DNA of 64,000 nucleotides from Trema orientale (taxonomy: Eukaryota; Streptophyta; Magnoliopsida; Rosales; Cannabaceae), in NCBI GenBank assembly GCA_002914845.1, contig JXTC01000371.1, positions 2,251 through 66,250 on the forward strand. The letters run 5' to 3'. The translations under genes and the position numbers were made by a program. Below, one piece after another: positions 1 through 10,708 of the stretch (positions are counted from its first letter, which is position 1; the number at the start of each line of letters is the position of its first letter). The notes under the pieces were generated by a model. That model ran no database searches, was not told where the DNA came from, and worked only from the letters and a program-made list of their open reading frames with translations.

Positions 1-143
1 TTTTTGCTGAGGTACGGTACCATTTAGACTATTGTTTCTAAGAAACCTGATTAAGGAAATAGAATTAAATGCTTTAATACTTGAATAGTAGCTATCAAGA
101 GGCATGTGCTACAATCAAAGAGAGACGATAGTCGATTTATTAC

Positions 144-214
144 AGGTAGAAAGTGAACTAATGTTGAAAAGAGACTTTGGAATTTGTCCATTTATCTTGT
201 TGAAGCTCAAATCC
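144..214 (-). pseudogene. LRR receptor-like kinase exon fragment
   Basis: On the minus strand an AG acceptor at about 215-216 is followed by a frame reading DLSFNKINGQIPKSLFNISS, a canonical plant leucine-rich repeat (LxLSxNxxxGxIP). A GT lies about 71 nt in, close to the 72-nt LRR exon module used by subfamily VIII receptor kinases. No neighbouring LRR exon, malectin or kinase domain is visible downstream within the window, so this is either the edge of a gene lying mainly to the left or an isolated relic. The LRR assignment rests on the motif seen; the subfamily is inference. Confidence 0.4.
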
Positions 215-504
215 CTGCCAAGAAAAATGTAGAGTTTCATGAATCAAAATTTAAAGTTAGAAATAGTGCAAGTTGTGTACTTTTGAGTCCCTTAATCAAC
301 TTACAGTTGTGTTAATTGTTGGTGTTCTCCAATAGTTGAGCTAGTGATATAGTTATTCCTTAGTACTCTACAGGTTGTGTAAAAGAGTTTTTAGACCATA
401 TTCCCAAACAAAACAACTCAAAAGACAAAACAGAAGTATGGATCATATGCATCAGTCTTATTCTTGTAGTGGCTCTGGAGTTCACACATCCAACCACTAA
501 TAGT

Positions 505-586
505 CAGTAGAGCATTAGATGGCACACATCCCCCATTTACATAGCCAGTAGAGCATTAGATGGCACACATCCCCTGTTTACAATCC
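505..586. repeat. Two-copy 41-bp tandem repeat
   Basis: The block beginning CAGTAGAGCATTAGATGGCA occurs at 505 and again at 546, so the period is 41 bp. It lies in otherwise AT-rich non-coding DNA. Confidence 0.8.
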
Positions 587-711
587 TTGTATTTCATTGT
601 AGTGATCACAAATAATATAAAGTTCTATAATATTATAGAATTACTTGTATAATTTCTTACCAGAACGATAAACTTACTGCATAAGAATCTAGCTACGAAA
701 TTGTATAGATC

Positions 712-955
712 TCATAGCTCAAGCTCCTTTACTGCTTCACGTATTTGTTCAAAGGCCAAACTAGAGAATTCCTCAAGGCCATTAGCATCATTACATGATG
801 AAGAGCACTTACCTTTGTCACAACATATGACCCGTCAAATGTAGCAAACCCTTCCTCAAATAGAGCTGTTAAATAAATTTCTCATCTTCAAAGGTATCCC
901 TAAGAATACCGAGAATAACTTTAAGAAGACTCTCATCTACATCTATTTTGCATTT
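712..955 (-). pseudogene. Decayed coding fragment, family not recognised
   Basis: On the minus strand three short frames lie end to end. One reads DVDESLLKVILGILRDTFED, the next LFEEGFATFDGSYVVTK, the last FEQIREAVKELEL followed by TGA at 712-714. Single-base shifts separate them, and a good donor-like AAG|GTAAGT sits after the second. The composition looks protein-like, but I do not recognise the family. It may be a decayed exon pair or the last exons of a gene whose other parts are lost. Nothing else between 960 and 2300 clearly continues it. Confidence 0.22.
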
Positions 956-2320
956 AAATTTCAAATAAATATCGGATCATCAATATCTCAGGAACTCATC
1001 CAAAATAAATAAGCATACAATATTTTACGGAGGAAAAAAATCATTAATAAATGAGCATAAAATTTATAAGGAAAGAAGATATGGTATTACTTATAGTAAT
1101 CCAGCATTTAGATAAAATACACTCATTATGATATTGATGATGGAATTTGAGCGAGTTTACATGCACCACTTATACAACTACTATAGTGAAATTTCACTGG
1201 AATCTATGTAATTATCTGCCATTGTTAATGTGTGCTCTTGGTTTTAAGCATAATTCAATGAAAGAAACAAATAGCACAATTTTTCTATAAAATTGTGGTG
1301 TAAGTTCCTGAAAGAGTTTGGAGAAAAGTGTGTTATTCTGAGGTATTCCATACTTAATGTTACAATATCATTAATTCAAGAGACTTCATCGACAGTAATG
1401 AATCCAAAGGCCTGCATTGAGACACTTTCTTTTCATAATATATACGGATAAAAGGTACTTTACTCGACTTTCTTTAACAGAGAATTTAAAGGTAAATAAC
1501 AAAACAGGGTAAACATCATACCCAAATTAATTCAATGAACTTTTGACAGTGAAGCAGAAAGCAAGTAGCTGACTTATGATCCTGCAAAAGCAAAAAAAAA
1601 AGAAAAAAAGTAATAAGATTAATAATAGTATAAACTAGCATAGCTTGGTTACAGGGCTATAGTCCAGTAAAGAAAATTTCTTCTTTACTCGGTTGCTTTT
1701 ATCAACTTAGATTATTTTTATTTGTTTCCTCAAAAGTAGTATGTACTAGCATAGCTTGGTTTAAGCACACATAATTATGAATTGGTCCATATCCAATGTT
1801 TCAGGAACTGAGTTGTGCTCTTCTAGTGGATACAGACAAAACATTTCTGTTTAGTTAACAATGAGATATACTAATACACAGAGCCAAAGAAATTAGAGAC
1901 AACGAGAAAAAAGGGAATTCTCACTGGCACTTTCACAAACACTTGAACTGCAATGAAACTAATACAAACAAAATCTAGTCTAACACAATGAAACAAGGTT
2001 TAACTATCTCAATCTTCCATTCAAAAAAAAAAAAAAAAAGGTTTAACTATCTCAATCTTCCATTCAAAAAAAAAACTATCTCAATCTTAAGCTGAAAAAT
2101 CAAAAGCATAAGAAAATTATCTAGAAAATGCAATCGAAAATGCAAGAAATCAAGAAATTAAGAGAAATAGGTCTAGAAATTAAGAGAATTACCTAGTTTA
2201 CTCTAGGAAACACGAACGCACAAAACCAGATTTAGGGATTGAGAGAACTGATCCTTCGTTTACTCTGATTTAGGGATTGAGGACTTTTTAGCTCAAATCA
2301 TCAATTGAGATAACTGACCT
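956..2320. other. AT-rich non-coding stretch with a short tandem repeat
   Basis: No coding region is supported here. A short duplicated unit (GGTTTAACTATCTCAATCTT followed by an A-run) occurs at about 1997 and 2040, with a third partial copy near 2075. The rest is simple AT-rich DNA with poly-A runs. Confidence 0.6.
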
Positions 2321-2329
2321 AGTCGAAGA

Positions 2330-2570
2330 TTGAGCTCAAACCGCCATTCGTCTTCAATGTCTTGGTCTCGGACAGGACCAGAGAGAGAATGTTCATGCCA
2401 TGGCTCAGACTGAGCCAGAGAGAAAGAGTGGCCACGTTATGGCTCGGACAGAACAAGAGAGAGAGGGTGATTACGCCATGGCTCGAACTGAAATCGAGCT
2501 GAGCCAGAGATAGAGTGGTCATGGGTCACGGGAGAGAGAGGTATCACGCCATAGGAAGATAAGAGGAGCG
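2330..2570. repeat. Degenerate GC-richer tandem repeat
   Basis: Roughly 50-60-bp units share an ATGGCTCxGACtGA core and an AGAGAGAGxGTGG tail, at about 2395, 2440, 2476 and 2520. The islet is GC-richer than its surroundings and purine/pyrimidine biased, like a 5'-leader or transposon leader. A short minus-strand open frame across it is Ser/Leu-rich low-complexity translation and is not called as a gene. Confidence 0.45.
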
Positions 2571-3644
2571 AAAGAATTTTCACGTTTGGCAGTTTGGGAG
2601 AAATATTCCTTTTTATGTCAATATACGCGCCACATTTGCACCTTTTATATTAAAAGAAGCAAACACTTTTCTGAAAATATTATAATAGGGGTATTATCTA
2701 ACGTTATGAAAGGGTATTATTCTTGTAGTGAGTAAAAATGCCCTTAGATATCTTCCTCTTTTTGTACAATTAAAATAGGTATGCAACAATCAATCAATAT
2801 TCAACACGGCAATCTGACAGACTAATCAAGCAAAGTATAAAAAATGAATGCACTGAAATTTTACTGGGACCAAAACCTTCCAATGTGAAGGCAAAAAATA
2901 ATGGGATCGAGTCCAAGCAGAATCTTCTGAGTCCAAGCAGAATCTTCTAGTATGAAATAATAAGTTAAAACCAGTCTGATCTAGCAAATTCCAAAGATGC
3001 AATTGCCAATAATTCACCTAATGGTGGATTTTAACAATATGATTTCTTTATCTAAAGCACTTGTAGGAGATTCTTTAATTACTAGCCGGTAATTCTTTTT
3101 AGGGGGTATATACTAAAAATGTTTTTAGTGAATTTTGAATTTCATTAGTCAAAAAAGACTAATATAGAATTAAAAAGAGTCTTTAAAGTAAGTACAAAGA
3201 AAAATTATCCAAAGTGAGGGAAAATTTAAGTATTTTAAAATAATATAAGTAAAATTCAAAAAAGAATTAAAAACAATAATAAGTCATATAAGGGACAATA
3301 TTGAATTTTTTATGAAGATGTGGACAAAAATTGTAATTATGAAAATTTAGGGGGAGGGGGCAACCAAAGGATAAAATTGAATTTTTTTTTAACAAAATTA
3401 GAGTAGCAAGTATGATTTCTGAAAAAAAAATAAGGGGTTGTTTGGCATCATAACTAAAAAACTATTTTTTGTTTTAAAAAATAGAAAAATATTTTCTGAG
3501 AATAAGTAAGAGTATTTAGCATTGTTATCTTAGAACAGTTTTAAAAAACAGAGTTAAAGAAAACAGAAAATTCAGAGAACAACAAAATGTTGTTTTCAAA
3601 GTGTTTTCTTAATTTTTTCTTTTTATAAAAGAATAAAATAATTC

Positions 3645-4085
3645 TTTCACATGACTTTTATATACAAATTCTCTCATCACTTTCTCTCTCATCACTTTTT
3701 CTCACCACATTCTTTCTCATCATTTTCTCTCACCACATTCTCTCTCATCACTTTCTCTCTCCTCATTCTCTCTCATCACTTTCTTTCTCCGTATTCCATT
3801 ACTTCCTCTCTCATCATTTTCTATCCCTTAATTTTTTTTAATTATATTATCTCTCCTCATTCTCTATTATTACTTTATTTTTTATAACTTTCTTTATCTT
3901 TATTTTCTTTTTCCATGTATTCTTATCACTTTCTCTTTCTTGTGTGTTTTCATTTGTTTCTCTTTCTTTTATCTTTATCAATATTTTTTATTTCCTCATT
4001 CTTTCTTATCACTCTCTCTCATTATTATCTTTGATTACCTTTTCTCTTATGACTTTCTCTCTCATTGTTCCCTTATTGAATTTAT
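3645..4085. repeat. Pyrimidine-rich low-complexity tract
   Basis: About 440 bp of loosely repeated CTCTCATCACTTTCTCTC-type units of roughly 20 bp that decay toward the right end. The Ser/Phe-rich translation is an artefact of the repeat. Confidence 0.8.
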
Positions 4086-4134
4086 ATACCGTCACTCCCT
4101 CTTGATTTTTTTTCTCTAAATATATTTTTTAGGA

Positions 4135-4412
4135 TTTTTGGCATAATTAGTCCCTGAATTTTTCGATAATTTGCAATATATCCCTTGAACTTTTTTTTTT
4201 TGTAATTAGGACCCTGAATTTAGAATTTTTTGCAATGTGTTTCCTGAACTTTTTTTTTGGCAATTAGGACCCTGAATTTAGAGTTTTTGGCATGATTAGC
4301 CCCTGAATTTTTCGTTGATTAGGACCCTGAATTTTGGGTTTTTGGCATGATTAGGATCCTGAATTTAGGATTTTTGGCATGATTAGGACCCTGAATTTAG
4401 GGTTTTGGGTTA
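4135..4412. repeat. Degenerate GACCCTGAATTTAGG repeat
   Basis: Units of about 30-50 bp carry AATTAGGACCCTGAATTT and a TTTTTGGCATGATTAG spacer, repeated at least six times. Similar 'x-TTAGTCC-CTAAA-GGCA' phrasing occurs in the terminal repeats of the Mutator-like element at 50.3 kb, so this is probably a decayed Mutator-type terminal repeat. It overlaps the tail of the transporter pseudogene. Confidence 0.55.
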
Positions 4413-4419
4413 AATTTGA

Positions 4420-5560
4420 CGACAGTGACGATGATTTATTATCCTTCCATCGACGGTACTCTTCTCCGAAGACGACACCAAGATGAAGAAAGAGCAAGAA
4501 AATCACCGCGGCCGCGATGCCGCCATACTCTTCTTGATCAAAGCTCATGTTGTTCTCTATTATGATCATGACCAAAAGAAACACAGCTAGACTCAGCGAG
4601 ATGTAAAAGAATTTGTACAAAATTTTTCAATCCTTATTATTGATGTTTTGATCATGTGCTCCTTGTACGACACCGTTACTAATCTGAATGATTCTGAGAA
4701 AGGACAGAGCTATCACAGTTTGAAGCCAGGCCATAAACAGAGTAAACTGAGTGATCGCGGCGGCACTTATGCTAGTTTAGCCATTCAAGAACCCCAAGAG
4801 GAGGCTGTGATTTTGGGGGAAGTTTTGGACACACCTGACTAAAGCCCCGGTGTTGATGAAAGTATGGGAGTTGGCTCCAATCATGAGGTAAAGAGACACG
4901 TGTCATATTTTGGGCTTGGGGAAATTTTGTGTTATGGAGAGCCAAACTAATGTGGCGTGCAAAGAGGAGAAGTTTTTCGTGCATTACCGATCCTTAAAAA
5001 AGGTGTTTTAGGTCGACTAAAAATGCTTTTCGGTTAATAAAAAGCTCCTCCAGAAATGCAATTTTCTCTAGAAGAATAGGTCGATTGAAAATCATCGCCA
5101 GTCGAAAATGAGAAAATAATCTTTTTTAGTTACCTCTTTTTTACGTCTTTAATTGCTTTTTTCGTATTTTTTTAATATTTCTAATAGGATTTCGTATTTT
5201 ATTAAGTTTTCTATAAATTATAAGCCTTAAGGCACTTTTAAATAAAGTTGTTTTGAGTTTAATAAAAACTATAGGGAGAGTTTCTCTTTTCTTCCCAAAT
5301 TTTAAGTATTCTTGAGAGAATCAACTGTTGTTTGACGCCCTTTTTCTAGTATTCGTGAGCGAATCAACATATTAAAGTAGAATTTTTTGAAAGATCTTTC
5401 TCATTAGATGATTCTGCTACATCACAAATTGTGAATTACCCGGTGAAGTTCATGGCGGTGCCGATAGCTAAGACCACCCAAGGCAGCATGACCTCGTTGA
5501 TTAGGCCAGAGATGATGCCGACATTGGCGCCTACGTCCTTGAAGAAGCTGATGAGGTTAA
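4420..5560 (-). pseudogene. Nodulin-like MFS transporter (NFD4-type) pseudogene, C-terminal part
   Basis: Three minus-strand segments match the C-terminal half of plant nodulin-like/NFD4 major-facilitator proteins. The segment at 5440-5560 reads FFKDVGANVGIISGLINEV then PWVVLAIGTAMNF. The one at 4750-4990 contains SLYLMIGANSHTFINTGALV. The one at 4425-4625 contains KFFYISLSLAVFLLVMIII and EEYGGIAAAVIFLLF. Frameshifts occur near 4900 and stops interrupt the frame (for example within the helix after GFLNG). A roughly 450-bp AT-rich stretch at 4990-5439 separates the first two segments; it starts with a plausible GT donor (5438-5439) but could be an insertion. The N-terminal half is absent, so the copy is truncated and non-functional. 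The family match is by recognition and needs a protein search. Confidence 0.72.
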
Positions 5561-5633
5561 GTGTCATTTGAAAACAAAACCGCATTCAATACTTGAAAAT
5601 GAAGATACAATCTTTACAGGTAGCAGTTTCCGT

Positions 5634-5940
5634 TCAGGAAGGAACTTCTTCTAACCAAGTCACAGAAGCATCAAGAGAAATGGCCCAATTAGCTATATAA
5701 TGGGCTACCCATTACAAGTCCGAGGGATGTGACATATATTCTTATCAATTTCAGAAAACAAAAGCCTAATATCCTCTACAGCAGCATCTCCCTCAGTATC
5801 ACATAAATAATTACTTTTTATCAAGTTAACCACCTCTATACAATCAGATTCCACCTCAATTGGCAGAAAATCAAGAAATTCCATCACGAAATGCTGAAGA
5901 TTCAGCTAAAGCGACATTACTACCTTGTGATAATAATAGT
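5634..5940 (-). pseudogene. RNase H-like (RVT_3) domain fragment
   Basis: The minus strand encodes three consecutive pieces of a plant RNase H-like domain of the kind found at the end of LINE polyproteins. The first is an ALAESSAFRDGI piece. The second contains IEVESDCIEVVNLIKSNYL and ends CHIPRTCN. The third is in another frame, reads VAHYIANWAISLDASVTWLE and ends at a stop at 5634-5636. The order matches the family (helix, ESD acidic motif, H-x-x-R-x-x-N, AHxxA, WLEE), but two frameshifts break it. No reverse transcriptase is adjacent, so this is an isolated relic. Confidence 0.6.
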
Positions 5941-6268
5941 ACTCAACATGTTTTATGACTTATATTATCTATTTATATTTATTATTAGGTGGTCATAGAA
6001 TTGTGGAAATTTAGATTATGGATGATTATTATTAATTATTACAGAGTTGTCGCTGTCACTTTTCTGAAGAATTAAAAAATAGAAACTTTTCAAACACTTT
6101 TGTAAAATAAATTTTGAATTTTTAACTTGTGAAATTCTCCTTCTATCATTGGTTCAGATTTGGATCGTGACATTTTTGAAATGGTCGATACACTCACGCA
6201 TGGATATGCCATCATAACAAGTTTAAAATATGATACACTAGTATAAATAAAGCTTATATACTCGATAT

Positions 6269-8528
6269 TAGGGGTGTTCAAAAAAATCAGAGCACCGCAG
6301 AAAGCAGCCGCATTGAAACAAACCGCACCGAAACCGGTGGCCAATTTTTTTCCATCTACGGCCGGTCATGGTTTAGAAAAATACCAAACCGACTAGTGCG
6401 ATGTGATTTACGGTTTTAGATGAATGCATTCGATTTCAAACTAAACCGGCCAAAATATTAGTAATATGTATATTTTTGCTATAATTTTTATATAATTGAT
6501 TAGTTATGCCAATAGCCCAACTCAATAGCCCATTCTAAATCTAAGCCCAACTAAACAGCAGCCCAATTTATCTAGGTTAATCAGTTAACAAAAGACCAAA
6601 AACACTCTTAGACAACACTTCCCACTTCCCAGTTAGGCAGTCACACAGCCGCACTCTTCCTTCTCTCTTATCGGCTCTCGCTCGAAACTCGCCAGTCGCT
6701 AGCGTGCTTCGTCTCTCTCGCCCACTGTCATCGTCTCTCTCGACAAGACCCAGCCAGCTCAGTCTCTCACCCGCCCTCTCACTCTATCGCTCGCTCATCG
6801 TGCTCTCTCTCGCCCACACTCCCGTCATCTCGCTCGCTCGAAACTCGCCAGTCGCTAGCGTGCTTCGTCTCTCTCGCCCACTGTCATCGTCTCTCTCGAC
6901 AAGACCCAGCTCAGTCTCTCACCCGCCCTCTCACTCTATCGCTCGCTCATCGTCCTCTCTCTCGCCCACACTCCCGTCATCTCGCTCGCTCGCTCACCGT
7001 CCTCTCTCTCGCCCACTCCCGTCGTCTTGTTCACTCACCCGTCGGTCCCGTCGTCTCGCTCACTCACCTGCTGTCTCGCTCGCTAACCCACTCAGCCCAT
7101 CTTGTTGCCTTTCTCGCTCAATCGCTCTCGAGCATCTGTGTTTCAGCTCACTCAGTCGCTCTCGGGCATCTGTCTCAGCGTCTCTCTCGTATAGAGCTTC
7201 AGCTTCAGCTCACTCAGTCGTTCTCTTGGCGTCGTTGTCAAGCTCCCGTCCCTTAGCCGTACTTTTTCGGTCGTCGTCAAGTTCCCGTCCCTCAGCTGCA
7301 CTCTCTCGGTTGTTGTCTCTCTTGCGAAGAGCTCAAGCTCTTGGAGATTCGGTTTGAGAACAGAGGAAAATTCACCAATTTGTGAGTATGATTTTTTTTT
7401 TGTTGATATAATTTGTTTTTGCCTGTATCTGTGTGTAATTTTTGTTGTACTTGAGCTTTTAAGATTTGGGGATTTTAACAATAATTTCTGATTTGTGTTT
7501 ATGATAATAGATCATAGATCAAAGCTGCCAACACATCGCAAGGCCATCGACTTTTTAATCTCAGGTTTCTTTCAATCTCATGTTTAAATTTTAATTATAA
7601 TCTTAGATTCTCGCTCCCCTGGTCTGGTTGATAAAATTTGTTCTTTGTTTTGTGTTCTTGATTACTTTATTTTGTTTTTGATTTTATCTTGGTGTGTATA
7701 TGATCTGTGTGTTTGATAGATGAAGATGTTTGTATTTATGTTAACTGTTAAATAAGGTTGAGTGGACTAATTAGTCTAATTTTGAGGAGAATGAACTAAA
7801 CTAAATAACTAATTTTATGCTATTTTAATTACTAACAATGCTATTTTAGTTTTGTTTATAGTATCTAATCATGTTTAAATTTTATGTTTGTTAGATGGTA
7901 AACTTTGATTAGGTTTGATAATAATACCCAATCCTATCCTTTTATATATATATATATATATAATTCTTTGTAATGGGTATTAAGGTGTAATATTTATGTA
8001 TGTCTTATACTTTTTATTTTTTGCAGCGTTGAAAGTGTTTTGAAGTCTTTATTAGTGTTGTAATTTGTACTACCATTAAGTTATCTTAGACTCATGGTTT
8101 GTACGTTATTTTTTATTTATTTAAAAATATTCTAGATGTTGGATTTTGATTGGGTTGTAATTTTTTATGATTACTATTTTAGATGATGTTTTATATTTAT
8201 TTTTGATTTGATTTTTGGACTTTCAACTGGGTTGTAAAAGATGTGATTTATTTCTTTTTTCTTTGATTAAAAAATTATTATTATTTTTTAAAAATAAAGC
8301 TTAAATAGTGAAGGCCCAATCTGTCAAAGCCCAAATCCATCATTATAAAAGCCCAAAACTCAAACCGTTGAAACCACTCAGACCGCACCGTAAAGTGTAG
8401 GTATGGTTTGGCCAGTTTTGAGCAGCCATGATAGACCGCACGGTCTGATGTTCTAGGAAAATTGCACATGCGATTTGGTCAGCAAATGAAGGGTTCAGAC
8501 CAGCCAAATCGGACCGTGAGCACCCTTA
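6269..8528. mobile_element. Non-autonomous hAT-type DNA transposon, 2260 bp
   Basis: The ends are imperfect 12-bp inverted repeats, TAGGGGTGTTCA at the left and the complement of TAAGGGTGCTCA at the right. They are flanked by an 8-bp target duplication, CTCGATAT (6261-6268) and CTCGGTAT (8529-8536), with one mismatch. Eight-bp duplications and TAGGGGTGTTCA-type termini are typical of plant hAT elements. Subterminal DNA at both ends is rich in GCACCG/ACCGCA motifs (6290-6430, 8350-8510). The interior has a GC-rich, pyrimidine-rich leader (6590-7370) followed by AT-rich DNA. No BED finger or hAT transposase is visible, so it needs a helper. The right terminus recurs at 9716 inside the duplicated block. 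Confidence 0.82.
6673..6995. repeat. 156-bp tandem duplication inside the hAT element
   Basis: The stretch containing AAACTCGCCAGTCGCTAGCG at 6685 recurs at 6841, a period of 156 bp, with a 4-bp indel near GACAAGACCCAG. The sequence is CTCGCTCG-rich and lacks stops in one frame over 217 codons. The Ser/Arg/Leu-only translation indicates low-complexity DNA rather than a gene. Confidence 0.75.
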
Positions 8529-9282
8529 CTCGGTATATGTACTAGTTCTAGTATTAATTTACCGACTCATTAGTTTTAAAATTGATTTACTTCACTATTT
8601 GTCGTATCTGGAATAATTAAAAGAAAAAACCCAGCCATTTCTCAAATAAAATGAAATGTTAAAAAAGGATACCACTCTAATTTTCTGGAATTATTATGGC
8701 TCAGCCACCTTTGAATTGAGTGAGAATTGTATGGTTTTTGGAGCTTTCATACAGTTATGAATTATTCCTAGTTATTAGGTTACACTAGCTAGTTAGTTAT
8801 GTGGAGCGTAATTATACTAACAAATGTTGCCCCAAACGAAATACCGGTCAGATCAAGTACACACAAATCAACCAATTAAGTGTTTATTAGTAAGGATATT
8901 TTTGAAGTTTTACACATGTATTTTAGTGGCCATAGTTTTCCTAATATATAAAAGATGGGGATGGCTACGGTAGGGGCGTCCCTACGTAGGGTCATGCCTT
9001 AATTATCGTTGGATGGGAATCTGTGCGGAATAACGGGAATCTGTGGAGAATCTATTTATATACAGATTCCCATATAACGGTGAATAGACAGAGCCCTACG
9101 TAGGGGCGCCCCTACTGTAGATGCGCCTATAAAAGATATTAGAAGGTCAAGTTAGGTTGTGAGAGATTATAGAAAAAGTCGTGTACTTTAAAATGCGAGT
9201 AACATGAGATGTTCTTGTAATTTTCTTCTTGTCATAATAAAAACTTACAACGGCGAAAGGTAATCGTAGCTCTCATATTAAG
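8109..9282 (+). repeat. 1.17-kb direct duplication, copy 1
   Basis: This block is repeated almost exactly at 9284-10457, with an offset of 1175 bp. By eye the copies differ at roughly ten or so positions, for example CCATCAT/CCGTCAT, AAATTGC/AAACTGC, GACTCAT/GGCTCAT and ATGTGG/ATATGG. It contains the right end of the hAT element and the 156-bp foldback element. The second copy starts mid-hAT directly after a lone N. Confidence 0.92.
8965..9120. mobile_element. 156-bp foldback/MITE-like element, copy 1
   Basis: Twenty-seven-bp near-perfect inverted repeats occupy 8965-8991 and 9094-9120. Each contains GTAGGGGCG and CCCTACGTAGGG. A second, inner inverted repeat (GGGAATCTGT against ACAGATTCCC) makes the whole unit fold into a hairpin. 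I see no convincing target duplication. There is no coding capacity. Confidence 0.6.
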
Positions 9283-9283
9283 N
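9283..9283. other. Single ambiguous base at a duplication junction
   Basis: One N separates the end of copy 1 (ATATTAAG) from the start of copy 2 (TTTTTTATTT). Its position exactly at the junction suggests a scaffold join rather than a base-call failure. Confidence 0.95.
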
Positions 9284-10457
9284 TTTTTTATTTATTTAAA
9301 AATATTCTAGATGTTGGATTTTGATTGGGTTGTAATTTTTTATGATTACTATTTTAGATGATGTTTTATATTTATTTTTGATTTGATTTTTGGACTTTCA
9401 ACTGGGTTGTAAAAGATGTGATATATTTCTTTTTTCTTTGATTAAAAAATTATTATTATTTTAAAAAAATAAAGCTTAAATAGTGAAGGCCCAATCTGTC
9501 AAAGCCCAAATCCGTCATTATAAAATCCCAAAACTCAAACCGTTGAAACCACTCAGACCGCACCGTAAAGTGTAGGTATGGTTTGGCCAGTTTTGAGCAG
9601 CCATGATAGACCGCACGGTCTGATGTTCTAGGAAAACTGCACATGCGATTTGGTCAGCAAATGGAGGGTTCAGACTAGCCAAACCGGACCGTGAGCACCC
9701 TTACTCGGTATATGTACTAGTTCTAGTATTAATTTACCGGCTCATTAGTTTTAAAATTGATTTACTTCACTATTTGTCGTATCTGGAATAATTAAAAGAA
9801 AAAACCCAGCCATTTCTCAAATAAAATGAGATGTTAAAAAAGGATACCACTCTAATTTTCTGGAATTATTATGGCTCAGCCACCTTTGAATTGAGTGAGA
9901 ATTGTATGGTTTTTGGAGCTTTCATACAGTTATGAATTATTCCTAGTTATCAGGTTACACTAGCTAGTTAGTTATATGGAGCGTAATTATACTAACAAAT
10001 GTTGCCCCAAACGAAATACCGGTCAGATCAAGTACACACAAATCAACCAATTAAGTGTTTATTAGTAAGGATATTTTTGAAGTTTTACACATGTATTTTA
10101 GTGGCCATAGTTTTCCTAATATATAAAAGATGGGGATGGCTACGGTAGGGGCGTCCCTACGTAGGGTCATGCCTTAATTATCGTTGGATGGGAATCTGTG
10201 CGGAATAACGGGAATCTGTGGAGAATCTATTTATATACAGATTCCCATATAACGGTGAATAGACAGAGCCCTACGTAGGGGCGCCCCTACTGTAGATGCG
10301 CCTATAAAAGATATTAGAAGGTCAAGTTAGGTTGTGAGAGATTATAGAAAAAGTCGTGTACTTTAAAATGCGAGTAACATGAGATGTTCTTGTAATTTTC
10401 TTCTTGTCATAATAAAAACTTACAACGGCGAAAGGTAATCGTAGCTCTCATATTAAG
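9284..10457 (+). repeat. 1.17-kb direct duplication, copy 2
   Basis: Near-identical to 8109-9282 with scattered single-base differences, and continuing into unique DNA at 10458. It lacks the left part of the hAT element, so the hAT right end here is an orphan. Allelic haplotypes joined in tandem by the assembler would look like this; a real recent tandem duplication is the alternative. Confidence 0.92.
10140..10295. mobile_element. 156-bp foldback/MITE-like element, copy 2
   Basis: Identical in structure to the unit at 8965-9120 and carried along with the larger duplication, not an independent insertion. Confidence 0.6.
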
Positions 10458-10708
10458 CCACTATACCTTTTTGCTTGTATTTTCTTGCATTTGTTTTCTA
10501 TTTATTGCTCTAGGTCCTAAAATAGTAGGATATTGTTAATTCATAACGCGACTCTTTTGCCATATCGAAAGTAAATATCGAAAGTAAAAGTCATTGCACA
10601 TGAATGGTTTTTAAGTGGTATGATATGTGAAGTTCATGGGTTCTCTGTCTTTTCCCAAACTTTACATGCACTGATGGACATATTTATTTACAAATCACAT
10701 TTACTTAG

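Noticed and set aside
3651..3887. Ser/Phe-rich open frame
   Set aside because: Translation of a pyrimidine-rich low-complexity tract.
6704..7357. 217-codon open frame, Ser/Arg/Leu-rich
   Set aside because: It lies in a CTCGCTCG-rich tandem repeat inside the hAT element; its composition is that of the repeat and no domain is visible.
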